In this document: positions 55,414 through 63,374 of the stretch, piece by piece
How the letters are laid out: every line of letters starts with the position of its first letter
Position numbering within the stretch: the stretch's first letter is position 1
Assembly (NCBI RefSeq): GCF_041154455.1
Contig: NZ_AP028664.1
Location: forward strand, 1,117,001 to 1,181,000
DNA: 64,000 bases
Origin: Variovorax sp. V213
Lineage (GTDB): Bacteria > Pseudomonadota > Gammaproteobacteria > Burkholderiales > Burkholderiaceae_C
Direction of reading: 5' to 3'
Position numbers and translations under genes: made by a program
Notes under the pieces: generated by a model
What the model was told of the DNA's origin: nothing
Database searches by the model: none
Seen by the model: only the letters and a program-made list of their open reading frames with translations

Positions 55414-56214
55414 TCAATTCATCATGAGGCCGCCGTCGATGTTGATCGACTGGCCCGTCATGTAGTCGGCCGCCTGCGAGGCGAGGAACATCGCCAGGTC
55501 GGCCACGTCGTCGGGGGTCTGCGCGCGGCCCATCGGCACGGCGGCCACGCGCTGCTGCCACGCCTGGCCTTGCGGCACGCCTTGCAGTGCGGTCCAGTCG
55601 CGGTCCATGCGCTGCCACATGTCGGTCTCCACCAGCCCGGGGCAGATCGCATTGACGGTGATCTGCGGCGCGAAGGTGATGGCCGCCGACTGGGTCAGGC
55701 TGATCACCGCCGCCTTGCTGGCGCGGTAGTGCGGTATCACCGCCGCGATCGGGCCGGCGCCGCTGCGCCCGGCGATGGAGGCCATCAGCAGGATCTTGCC
55801 GCGCGGCCGGCCTTCGGCGAGCGGCGGTTGCGCCAGCATCTGCCGCGCCGCCGCCTGCAGCGTGAGGAAGCTGCCCTTCACGTTGACGCCGAGCATGCGG
55901 TCCCAGTCGCTGCCGTCCAGCTCGAGCAGCGGCTTGAGCTGCATGATGCCGGCGTTGCAAACCATCACGTCGAGGCGGCCGAATTCAGAGGCCGTGCGCT
56001 CGACCAGCGCGGCGCAATGCTCGGCGCGCGTCACGTCGGCCGGCACGCCCAGCGTTTGCAGTTCGTCCGCCGCGGCCGCGCAGGACGCGGCATCGATGTC
56101 CGAAACGACCACCCGGGCGCCCTGTGCATGGAAGGCCCGTGCCAGCGCCCGGCCGATGCCCTGGCCGGCCCCGGTGATCGCCACCACCGGCCCTTCGCAG
56201 GCGGTCTGCCTCAT
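55414..56214 (-). CDS. short-chain dehydrogenase/reductase
   Basis: SDR of 266 aa: TGAGQGIG, NAGI, MASIAG and YRASKAA are in the expected order. The acidic VSDIDA after strand 2 favours NAD. The ATG at 56214 overlaps the preceding SDR stop (ATGA). A slightly long insert with PPLAEGRPRGK precedes the active-site serine. Partner of the neighbouring SDR in a hydroxyacid/sugar-acid pathway (inference). Confidence 0.9.
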   Translation of the reverse strand: MRQTACEGPVVAITGAGQGIGRALARAFHAQGARVVVSDIDAASCAAAADELQTLGVPADVTRAEHCAALVERTASEFGRLDVMVCNAGIMQLKPLLELDGSDWDRMLGVNVKGSFLTLQAAARQMLAQPPLAEGRPRGKILLMASIAGRSGAGPIAAVIPHYRASKAAVISLTQSAAITFAPQITVNAICPGLVETDMWQRMDRDWTALQGVPQGQAWQQRVAAVPMGRAQTPDDVADLAMFLASQAADYMTGQSINIDGGLMMN

Positions 56215-56990
56215 GGCGCCGCCTTGCGTTTCAACGCCTCGCCCGCGACGTAGGTGCGGTTCCACACCGGCGAGATCACCAGCTCGTTGATGCACACGTG
56301 CGGCGGCATCTCGGCGATGAAACGGATCGTGCGCCCGAGGTCGGCCTCCTGCAGCATGCGCGCCTTGTCCGCCTCGCTGGGCTGCACCGGCCGCTTCTTC
56401 AGGATCGGCGTGGCGACTTCGCCCGGACACAGCGCGGTCGCGCGCAGGCCGTTGACGCATTCCTCGATGTTGAACGAATGCGTGAGCGCCATCAGCGCGG
56501 CCTTGCTGGCGGTGTAGGCCGGGCCGGTCATGTACTCGTAGTGCCAGCCCGCGAAGGAGGCGACGTTGATCACTGTGCCCTCTCGGCGCGCGCGCATGCC
56601 CTTGGCCACCGCCAGCGTGCAATAGGTGGCGCCGTTCAGGTTGACGGCGACCACCTGCTCGAACGTGGGCGCGTCGGTTTCGCACCAGTACCGCTTGGGA
56701 AAATTGATGCCTGCGCTGTTGACCAGGATGTCGACGCGGCCGAGCTCGGCCTCGATCCTCCGCGCCACCTCCGCGACGGCCGCCGCATCCGCCACGTCCA
56801 GCGGCGCGGCCGTGATGGCGCCGCGCGGCGCGCCCAGGCGCTCGGCCGCTTCGACGGCTGCGTCGAGTTTGGGCGCCTTGCGCCCGGAGATGACGACCCT
56901 GCAGCCGGCTCGTGCCAGATCGGTCGCGCCGGCCAGTCCGATGCCGCTGCCGCCGCCCGTGACCCAGGCGACTTTTCCTGAAAGACTCAT
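56211..56990 (-). CDS. short-chain dehydrogenase/reductase
   Basis: SDR of 259 aa: TGGGSGIG, NSAGI, NVASFAG and YTASKAA are present. ISGRKA after strand 2 carries basic residues, which favours NADP and differs from the paired SDR. The C-terminus (VCINELVISPVWNRTYVAG) departs from the usual GGxxxG ending. Start MSLSGK at 56990 has AAGGAT upstream, 16 bases after the receptor stop. Confidence 0.9.
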   Translation of the reverse strand: MSLSGKVAWVTGGGSGIGLAGATDLARAGCRVVISGRKAPKLDAAVEAAERLGAPRGAITAAPLDVADAAAVAEVARRIEAELGRVDILVNSAGINFPKRYWCETDAPTFEQVVAVNLNGATYCTLAVAKGMRARREGTVINVASFAGWHYEYMTGPAYTASKAALMALTHSFNIEECVNGLRATALCPGEVATPILKKRPVQPSEADKARMLQEADLGRTIRFIAEMPPHVCINELVISPVWNRTYVAGEALKRKAAP

Positions 56991-57006
56991 CGCGGGATCC
57001 TTCACC

Positions 57007-58026
57007 TCAGTTGCTGGAACGAATGCGCTTGAGTTCGGAGGTGACCATGGTGATCGCCTCGTCGCCGATGGCCTTGGCATGGCGCTCGTAGATCACGCTC
57101 GAGCGCTCGCGGATGCGCTGCATCTCGGCCGGCGCGATCTCGTTGACCGTCATGCCCTTTGCCTTCAGGTTGTCCACGCTGCGCGCTTCCATCGCGCGGT
57201 TGGCGCGGCGCTGCTCGTCGCGGCCCTGCAGTGCGCATTCGCGCAGCGTGGTCTGCTCCTGCGGCGAGAGCGTGTCCCAGATCTTCCGGGAGAACAGCAC
57301 CAGTGTGGGGCTGTACGCGTGCTTGGTCAGCGTGAGGTATTTCTGCACCTCGTAGAACTTCATGTTCTCGATGTTGGTGAAGGGGTTCTCCTGGCCGTCC
57401 ACCGTCTTGGTCTCGAGCGCCGAATAGACCTCGGTGAAGGCCATCGGCACGGCGTTGCTGCCCAGGGTCTTGAAGGTGTCGAGGAAGATGGTGTTCTGCA
57501 TCACGCGCATCTTCACGCCCTCGAAATCCTCCACCTTGTTGATCGGCCGCTTGGAATTGGTCGTGTGGCGAAAGCCGTTTTCCCACCAGGCGAGGTTGAC
57601 CAGCCCGACCGCCGGCAGCTTGGCGGCGAACCAGTCGCCGGTCTTGCCGTCGAGCACCTTGTCGGCCTCGCTGGAGGTATTGAAGAGAAAGGGAAGGTCG
57701 AACACGCCCAGTTCCGGCACGATGGAGACCACCGGTGCGGTCGAGGTGATCACCATGTCCAGCGAGCCCGTGCGCACGCTCTGCGTGCTGGTGAGGTCGC
57801 TGCCGAGTGCGCCGTCCCAGAAGGGCTGGATCTTCATCTTGCCGCCGCTCTTCTCGAGCGTGCAGGCGCCCATCTTCGCAAGGCCGTTGCCCATCGGGTG
57901 CTCCTTGCTCACGCCGTTGGAGACGCGGAAGCTGCGCTCCTTGAACTGGGCCTGCGCGGCACCGGCGGCCAGGCCGGCCGCCAGGGCCACGGCGAGCAGG
58001 CGGGAAAGACGGGGTTGAATCGGCAT
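57007..58026 (-). CDS. dctP: TRAP transporter solute-binding protein (DctP family)
   Basis: Periplasmic receptor of 339 aa with signal peptide (LLAVALAAGLAAGAAQA, about residue 26). DctP features include FEGVKMRVMQN (ligand arginine) and FTEVYSALETKTVDGQENP. AGGAGA precedes the ATG at 58026. It is a clear paralogue of, but not near-identical to, the receptor at 2440-3438. The operon context suggests a hydroxy acid or sugar acid ligand. Confidence 0.93.
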   Translation of the reverse strand: MPIQPRLSRLLAVALAAGLAAGAAQAQFKERSFRVSNGVSKEHPMGNGLAKMGACTLEKSGGKMKIQPFWDGALGSDLTSTQSVRTGSLDMVITSTAPVVSIVPELGVFDLPFLFNTSSEADKVLDGKTGDWFAAKLPAVGLVNLAWWENGFRHTTNSKRPINKVEDFEGVKMRVMQNTIFLDTFKTLGSNAVPMAFTEVYSALETKTVDGQENPFTNIENMKFYEVQKYLTLTKHAYSPTLVLFSRKIWDTLSPQEQTTLRECALQGRDEQRRANRAMEARSVDNLKAKGMTVNEIAPAEMQRIRERSSVIYERHAKAIGDEAITMVTSELKRIRSSN

Positions 58027-58053
58027 CGTATGTCTCCTGGTTGTATTGAAAAA

Positions 58054-59331
58054 TCAGCTCAGCCACTTCAGCGGCACCAGCACCAGCGCCGGGAACAGCA
58101 CCAGCAGAAGCAGCACGAAGAGTTCGGCCCACAGGAAGGGCCACAGACCGCGCATCAGGTCCTTCATCGAGATCTTGGCCACGCCGCACATCACGTTGAG
58201 CACGATGCCCACCGGCGGCGTGATCAGGCCGATGGCGTTGTTCATGATGAACAGCACGCCGAAGTACACCGGGTCGATGCCCGCCTGCTTGACCACCGGC
58301 ATGAGCACGGGCGTGAGGATCATCAGCGTGGGTGCGAAGTCAAGCGCGGTGCCAACGATCACCACGATGACCATGATCACGAACATCAGCAAGATCTTGT
58401 TGCCCATGAAGGGCTGGAGCATCGCGGCCACCTGCGACGGCACATCGGAGGTGGTGATCAGCCAGGCCGACACCAGCGCCGCCGCGATCAGGAACACCAC
58501 CACGGCGGTGCTCTTCGCCGCCGACACGAGGAGGCCATAGCACTGGCGCAAGTTCAGTTCGCGATAGACGAAGGCGCCGAGCACGAAGGCATAGACGCAG
58601 GCCGCGACGCCGGCCTCGGTGGGCGTGAAGATGCCGAACTTCAGGCCGCCGATGATCCCCAGCGGCATCAGGAGCGCCCAGAAGCCGTCGACCGCGGCGC
58701 GGCCGCGCGCGGCCATCGTCTGGCGCGGCTGCACGATCACCTTGTCGCGCCGCGCCACCCACTGCCAGGCGATCACCAGCGAAACCCCCATCAGCAGCCC
58801 CGGTGCGATGCCGGCCAGGAACAGCTTGCCGATCGAGACGTTGGCGATGACGCCGAACACGATCAGTCCGATCGACGGCGGGAGCACCGGCGCGATCACG
58901 CCTCCGGCAGCGATCAGCCCGGCCGAACGCGGCACGTCGTAGCCGGCCTGGCGCATCATCGGGATCAGCATCGCCCCGATGGCCGCGGCGTCGGCGGCCG
59001 CACTGCCGGAGATGGCCGCCATCACCACCGAGGCGAAGATCGCCACCAGGCCGAGCCCGCCGCGCAGGTGGCCGACCCAGGCCAGCGCGAAGTTGACGAT
59101 GCGCCGCGAAATGCCGCCGGCGTTCATCAGCTCGCCGGCCAGCATGAAGAAAGGAATCGCCAGCAGCGGAAAGCTGTCGGCGCCCTCCACCAGTTTCTGC
59201 GACAGGATGGTGGTGTCGATCTGGCCCTGCGACACCATCAGCGCACCGCCGCAGATCAGCAGGGCGAACGCGATCGGCGTGCCCAGCATCATGGCGCCGA
59301 GCAGCGAAAGCGTGAAGACGGCGATCGTCAT
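58054..59331 (-). CDS. dctM: TRAP transporter large permease (DctM family)
   Basis: Transport subunit of 425 aa with about 12 helices. FMLAGELMNAGGISRRIVNFALAWVG is split over 65-92 and resembles the region where the other DctM (near 4529) is broken. Conserved GSAAADAAAIGAMLIPMM and PPVGIVLNVMCGV are present. The ATG at 59331 overlaps the dctQ stop (ATGA). Intact reading frame throughout. Confidence 0.94.
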   Translation of the reverse strand: MTIAVFTLSLLGAMMLGTPIAFALLICGGALMVSQGQIDTTILSQKLVEGADSFPLLAIPFFMLAGELMNAGGISRRIVNFALAWVGHLRGGLGLVAIFASVVMAAISGSAAADAAAIGAMLIPMMRQAGYDVPRSAGLIAAGGVIAPVLPPSIGLIVFGVIANVSIGKLFLAGIAPGLLMGVSLVIAWQWVARRDKVIVQPRQTMAARGRAAVDGFWALLMPLGIIGGLKFGIFTPTEAGVAACVYAFVLGAFVYRELNLRQCYGLLVSAAKSTAVVVFLIAAALVSAWLITTSDVPSQVAAMLQPFMGNKILLMFVIMVIVVIVGTALDFAPTLMILTPVLMPVVKQAGIDPVYFGVLFIMNNAIGLITPPVGIVLNVMCGVAKISMKDLMRGLWPFLWAELFVLLLLVLFPALVLVPLKWLS

Positions 59332-59873
59332 GGCCGAGCTCCGGGGTGGGCCGTGTCGTGCGGTATCTCCTCGCTCTCGGTCACCTGCACCAGTTCGTCG
59401 TCGCGCAAGCGGCCACTGGCAATGCGCCACAGCGCGTGCAGCGCATGGGCGCCGATGGCAAGGCTGGTCAGGTAGCCGACGCCGAAGACCCAGATCATCG
59501 AGATCTGCGTGACCGGCGCCTTGGTGGTGGCATTGACCTCGTGCTGCTGCCAGGTGCCCCAGAACAGCATGGCGCAGCAGACCAGCACGATCGCCTGGCT
59601 GGCAGCCAGGCAGGCCAGCTTGCCGCGCCGCGACAGCCGGCTGACGAAGCCGTCCATGCCGAGGTGTGCGCCGTCGCGCATCGCGACGATGGCGCCGATG
59701 AAGGTGAGCCAGACGAAGAAGAAGCGCGACAGTTCTTCCGACACCTGGATGCCCGAGTTGAAGGCGTAGCGCAGCACCACGTTGCCGAACACCATCAGCA
59801 CCATGCCCAGCAGCAAGGCCGCGAGCAGGGCCTCGGTGGCCTTGAACATCCGGTCGATGAAGGTGCTGGCCAC
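59328..59873 (-). CDS. dctQ: TRAP transporter small permease (DctQ family)
   Basis: Four-helix membrane protein of 181 aa: LLAALLLGMVLMVFGNVVLRY, then the DctQ-typical EELSRFFFVWLTFIGAIVA, then two further helices (about 85-108 and 125-150). I use the GTG start at 59873, 2 bases after the oxidase stop, because AAGGTGA precedes it. An ATG 24 bases further in would cut into the first helix's flank. Couples to DctM. Confidence 0.9.
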   Translation of the reverse strand: MASTFIDRMFKATEALLAALLLGMVLMVFGNVVLRYAFNSGIQVSEELSRFFFVWLTFIGAIVAMRDGAHLGMDGFVSRLSRRGKLACLAASQAIVLVCCAMLFWGTWQQHEVNATTKAPVTQISMIWVFGVGYLTSLAIGAHALHALWRIASGRLRDDELVQVTESEEIPHDTAHPGARP

Positions 59874-59875
59874 GG

Positions 59876-61306
59876 TCAGATCACCTTGCCGGGGTTGAGC
59901 AGGCCCGTGGGGTCGAGGGCGGCCTTCAGCGTCTTCATCAGCGCGATCTCCTCGGGGCTGCGCGCATGGCCGAGCCAGCGTTTCTTCGCGGTGCCGATGC
60001 CGTGCTCGGCCGACACCGTGCCGCCGAACTCGCGCACCAGGCCGTAGATCACTTCGTCCATCGCGTCCTTGGGCTGGTGCTCCACGGAGAGGCCGGAAAC
60101 CCACGCCACCAGGTGCAGGTTGCCATCGCCGATGTGGCCGTAGTAGACGCTCTCGCAGCCAGGGATGCGCGCGGCCAGCGCCGCCTTGCAGGCGCGCACA
60201 TAAGCGTCCATCGACTTCACGGCGAGACCGACGTCATAGGAAACGTGCGGGCCCAGCGTGGGAAAGAACTCGGCACAGGCATCGCGCAGCGCCCAGAACG
60301 ACTGCGTGTCGGCCACCGACTGCGCCACCGCCGCGTCGGCCAGCGCGCCGTCTTCCATCAGCCGCTCGAGCCAGCGCTGGAAGCGCGGGCCGTCGATCGC
60401 CTCGTCGGTGCCCTGCACTTCGACGAGCACGTAGTGCCCGTGCCCTGCGCCGCCGGCCACGCCGGTCAGCGGATCGCGCACGCCCACCCGCTCGGTCACC
60501 ACCTGCCAGTAGTCGGGCCACATCACCTCGAAGGCCGAGAGCAAAGGCCCCAGGCCGCCGCGCGCGGCACCCAGCAGGCGCACCACGCCGTCGTAGTCGG
60601 GCAGGGCGCACAGCGCCGACAGCGTGCAGCCCGGCTGCGGATGCAGGCGCAGCACGATGCGGGTGATGATGCCCAGCGTGCCCTCGCTGCCGATGAACAG
60701 GTGCTTGAGGTCGTAGCCGGCGTTGTTCTTCAGCATCTTGTTGAGGCTGGTCATCACGGTGCCGTCGGGCAGCACGACCTCCAGGCCGAGCACCAGTTCG
60801 CGCGCCATGCCGTAGCGGATCACGCGGTTGCCGCCCGCATTGGTCGACAGGTTGCCGCCGATGGCGCAGGAGCCGCGCGCGCCCAGGTCGAGCGCGAAAT
60901 AGAAGCCGGCCTCGGCCGCCGCGCGCTGCACCAGCTCGAGCGGCGTGCCGGCAAGCACCGTCATCGTGGCGCTGGCGGGGTCGATCTCCTCGATGCCGAC
61001 CATGCGCTCCAGCGACAGGGCCACCCAGCCGTCTTCGGGGCGGGCGCCGCCGCACAGGCCGGTCAACCCTCCCTGGGGCACCACCGAGAGGCCGGCAGCG
61101 CGGCAGGCCTTCAACGCCGCGGAAACGCCTGCCGCATCGACCGGGCGGACCACCGCTAGCGGGTGTGTCGGCGGCTGGGTGCTCCAGTCGTTGCGGTTGC
61201 GCTGGGGCACAGCCTCGCCGATCAGCACGCAAGTCTCGCCGAGGGCATCGCGCAGTGCGAGCAGGGGCTGTGGCACAGCCGCAGGGGACACAAGAGACAT
61301 GGCCAT
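59876..61306 (-). CDS. FAD-linked D-2-hydroxyacid dehydrogenase (GlcD/D-2-hydroxyglutarate dehydrogenase-like)
   Basis: Flavoprotein of 476 aa of the VAO/PCMH family. The FAD domain shows PQGGLTGLCGGARPEDGW, SCAIGGNLSTNAGG and GLEVVLPDGTV; the C-terminal domain has YYGHIGDGNLHL and EHGIGTAKK, with likely metal/substrate histidines. Such enzymes oxidise a 2-hydroxy acid to a 2-oxo acid and pass electrons to an acceptor. Starts at 61306, 61300 or 61333 are all possible; 61306 gives the usual length. First gene of the eight-gene operon, divergent from GntR. Confidence 0.9.
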   Translation of the reverse strand: MAMSLVSPAAVPQPLLALRDALGETCVLIGEAVPQRNRNDWSTQPPTHPLAVVRPVDAAGVSAALKACRAAGLSVVPQGGLTGLCGGARPEDGWVALSLERMVGIEEIDPASATMTVLAGTPLELVQRAAAEAGFYFALDLGARGSCAIGGNLSTNAGGNRVIRYGMARELVLGLEVVLPDGTVMTSLNKMLKNNAGYDLKHLFIGSEGTLGIITRIVLRLHPQPGCTLSALCALPDYDGVVRLLGAARGGLGPLLSAFEVMWPDYWQVVTERVGVRDPLTGVAGGAGHGHYVLVEVQGTDEAIDGPRFQRWLERLMEDGALADAAVAQSVADTQSFWALRDACAEFFPTLGPHVSYDVGLAVKSMDAYVRACKAALAARIPGCESVYYGHIGDGNLHLVAWVSGLSVEHQPKDAMDEVIYGLVREFGGTVSAEHGIGTAKKRWLGHARSPEEIALMKTLKAALDPTGLLNPGKVI

Positions 61307-61330
61307 CCGTTCGAAGAAAGTTGGCGGTAT

Positions 61331-61372
61331 CATCTTGTATGTAAGGTACTAGGACATCGGTATTTGCACCGA
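61331..61372. promoter_or_regulatory. candidate GntR operator region between the oxidase operon and gntR
   Basis: CTTGTATGTAAG (61334-61345) resembles the CTTGCATACAAG site near dctA. TCGGT-N6-ACCGA (61357-61372) is a short perfect inverted repeat. Both lie in the roughly 140-base divergent gap. Neither is strong alone, and no clear -35/-10 pair is visible. Confidence 0.35.
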
Positions 61373-61445
61373 CTTCCGTTTGCCGGCGCTGGTCGGCTAT
61401 AAGCAACCCGGTCGTTTCCGCCCAGTCTCAACAGTCCATTGCGCC

Positions 61446-62129
61446 GTGCCACCAACCACCCGATTCAAGATCGAAGCCCCCAAATCACTCGCGTCCCAGG
61501 TGGCGCAGCGCCTGCGCGAAGCCATCATCGACGGCGAATTTGCCTTGGGCGCGATGATTCCGGAGGAGTCGCTCGCGACCTCGTTCGGCGTCAGCCGCAC
61601 GCCGGTGCGCGAGGCGCTGAACCTGCTGCAGCTGGCGGGACTGGTGGTGATACGGCCGCAGCGCGGCAGTTACGTGTTCGAGCCCAGCGAGGCCGACATC
61701 ACGGCGATTTGCGAATTCCGCTGCCTGCTGGAGCCGCGCGCGGCCGAACTCGCGTACCAGAACGCGCGCGACGCCGCGGCCGCGGCACTGCAGGCGGCGA
61801 TCGACGAGATGGAAGAGGCGCGCGCGGCGCGCGACGCGGTGCGCTATGGGCGTGCCGATACGCGGCTGCACGAGGCCTTCTTCGAACACTGCGGCAACCC
61901 GTACATGCAAGCCGCCTACGCCACCGCGGCGACCAAGATCGCGGCGCTGCGCACGCACCTTTCAGCGCCGGCCGATGTGCTGCACACAGCGGGCTTCGAG
62001 CAGCACTCGCAGCTTCTCGCGCTGTTCCGTGCCGGCGATTTCGCCAAGTTCGAAAAGCTGATGCGCGCCCACGTCACCGGCACGCGCAACAGCTATGTCG
62101 CCAGCCTGAAGACGCGGACCGCCGCGTAA
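61446..62129 (+). CDS. GntR-family regulator with FCD domain
   Basis: Regulator of 227 aa: a winged helix (IIDGEFALGAMIPEESLATSFGVSRTPVREAL across about 25-60) followed by an FCD domain with DTRLHEAFFEHCGN and a late histidine in FEQHSQLLALFRAGD. I take the GTG at 61446 as the start since no ATG fits. It is divergent from the eight-gene catabolic operon and very likely its repressor, responding to the pathway substrate. Confidence 0.88.
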   Translation: MPPTTRFKIEAPKSLASQVAQRLREAIIDGEFALGAMIPEESLATSFGVSRTPVREALNLLQLAGLVVIRPQRGSYVFEPSEADITAICEFRCLLEPRAAELAYQNARDAAAAALQAAIDEMEEARAARDAVRYGRADTRLHEAFFEHCGNPYMQAAYATAATKIAALRTHLSAPADVLHTAGFEQHSQLLALFRAGDFAKFEKLMRAHVTGTRNSYVASLKTRTAA

Positions 62130-62136
62130 GAAAAGC

Positions 62137-63363
62137 TCAGGCCAGCAGGTCGCTCAGCGTGCGCGCAATCACCTTGGTGGCGCGGCGCAGGTCTTCGAGC
62201 ACCACGCGCTCGTCGTTGCGCTTGGCGTGCGACTCGAGCACGGTGCGCGGCCCCGCGCCGTAGATCACGCCCGGAATGCCGGCTTCTCCGTAGAGGCGCA
62301 CGTCGGTGTAAAGCGGCGTGCCCATGGCCTTGATCGGCTCGCCGAACAGTTCCTGGCCGTGCTTCTGGATGGCATCGACCAGCGGCTTGTTGCCAGCCAG
62401 CGGCTGCATCGAATTGGCGAGCAGCAGGCGCTTGATCTCCACCGTGATGCCGGCGCTCTCGGCGGCCGCATCGGCGATCACCTTGCGGATCGTCGCCTCG
62501 ACCTCGACCGGGTTCTCTTCGGGGATCATGCGGCGGTCGAGCTTGAACACCACCTTGCCGGGCACCACGTTGGTGTTGGTGCCGCCTTCGATGCGGCCCA
62601 CGTTGAGGTAGGGGTGCGTGATACCTTCGACCTTCGACGTCACCTGCTGGTAGAGCGTGTTCTGTGCGTAGAGCGCATTGAGGATCTTCACCGCGCCCTG
62701 CAAGGCATCGACCCCGGTCGTCGGAATGGCCGCGTGGGCCATCTTGCCGTGCACCGTCACTTCCATCTGCAGGCAGCCGTTGTGGGCCGTGACCACCTCG
62801 TAGCTGAAACCGGCCGCGATCATCAGGTTGGGCCTGGTGAGGCCTTGCTTGAGCAGCCAGCCCGGGCCGAGGATGCCGCCGAATTCCTCGTCGTAGGTGA
62901 AGTGCAGTTCGACGCTGCCCTTGGTCGGCTTGGCCGCGGCTTCGAGCGCGCGCAGCGCGAAGGTGAAGCTCGCGAAATCGCTCTTGCTCACGGCGGCTGC
63001 GCGGCCGTAGAGGCTGCCGCCTTCGATCTCGCCGCCATAAGGGTCGTGCGTCCAGCCGTCTCCAGGCGGCACCACGTCGCCGTGCGCGTTGAGCGCCACG
63101 GTGCGGCCGCCGCTCCCGTATTGGCGGCGCACGATCAGGTTGGTGAGCGATTCGAGGCCGTAGTCCTTCACCTCCTGTGCCGGCACGGCATGCTTCTCGG
63201 CCTCAAGGCCGAAATCTTTCAGCAGCTCGGCCGTGCGCTCGGCATGCGGCGCGTTGTTGCCGGGCGGCGTGTCGGTGGGCACGCGCACCAGTTGCTGCAG
63301 GAACTGCACTTCCTCGTCGAAGTGGGCGTCGATCCAGGCGTCGAGCTTGGCGTAGTCGGTCAT
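62137..63363 (-). CDS. M20-family metallohydrolase (ArgE/DapE-like)
   Basis: Zinc-dependent amidohydrolase/deacylase of 408 aa. Zinc-site histidine and aspartate are in LNAHGDVVPPGDGW, the catalytic glutamate in YDEEFGG, and a late histidine in ESHAKRNDER. The bridging-Asp loop reads AAAVSKSD, a variant of the classical GAxDMKG. It follows the next M20 gene by 11 bases in one leftward operon. Substrate could be an N-acyl amino acid or ureide product. Confidence 0.9.
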   Translation of the reverse strand: MTDYAKLDAWIDAHFDEEVQFLQQLVRVPTDTPPGNNAPHAERTAELLKDFGLEAEKHAVPAQEVKDYGLESLTNLIVRRQYGSGGRTVALNAHGDVVPPGDGWTHDPYGGEIEGGSLYGRAAAVSKSDFASFTFALRALEAAAKPTKGSVELHFTYDEEFGGILGPGWLLKQGLTRPNLMIAAGFSYEVVTAHNGCLQMEVTVHGKMAHAAIPTTGVDALQGAVKILNALYAQNTLYQQVTSKVEGITHPYLNVGRIEGGTNTNVVPGKVVFKLDRRMIPEENPVEVEATIRKVIADAAAESAGITVEIKRLLLANSMQPLAGNKPLVDAIQKHGQELFGEPIKAMGTPLYTDVRLYGEAGIPGVIYGAGPRTVLESHAKRNDERVVLEDLRRATKVIARTLSDLLA

Positions 63364-63374
63364 GTTTTTTCTTT

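Noticed and set aside
52959..55427. Long + strand open frame (about 822 codons) over the aminotransferase end and two lyase genes
   Set aside because: Partly out of frame with the aminotransferase and partly antisense to the lyases; composition is that of a shadow frame.
56626..59475. Long open frame on the + strand (about 949 codons) across the SDR and TRAP genes
   Set aside because: It is antisense to clearly recognisable genes, its translation is rich in H, R and G without any domain, and such shadows are normal in GC-rich DNA.
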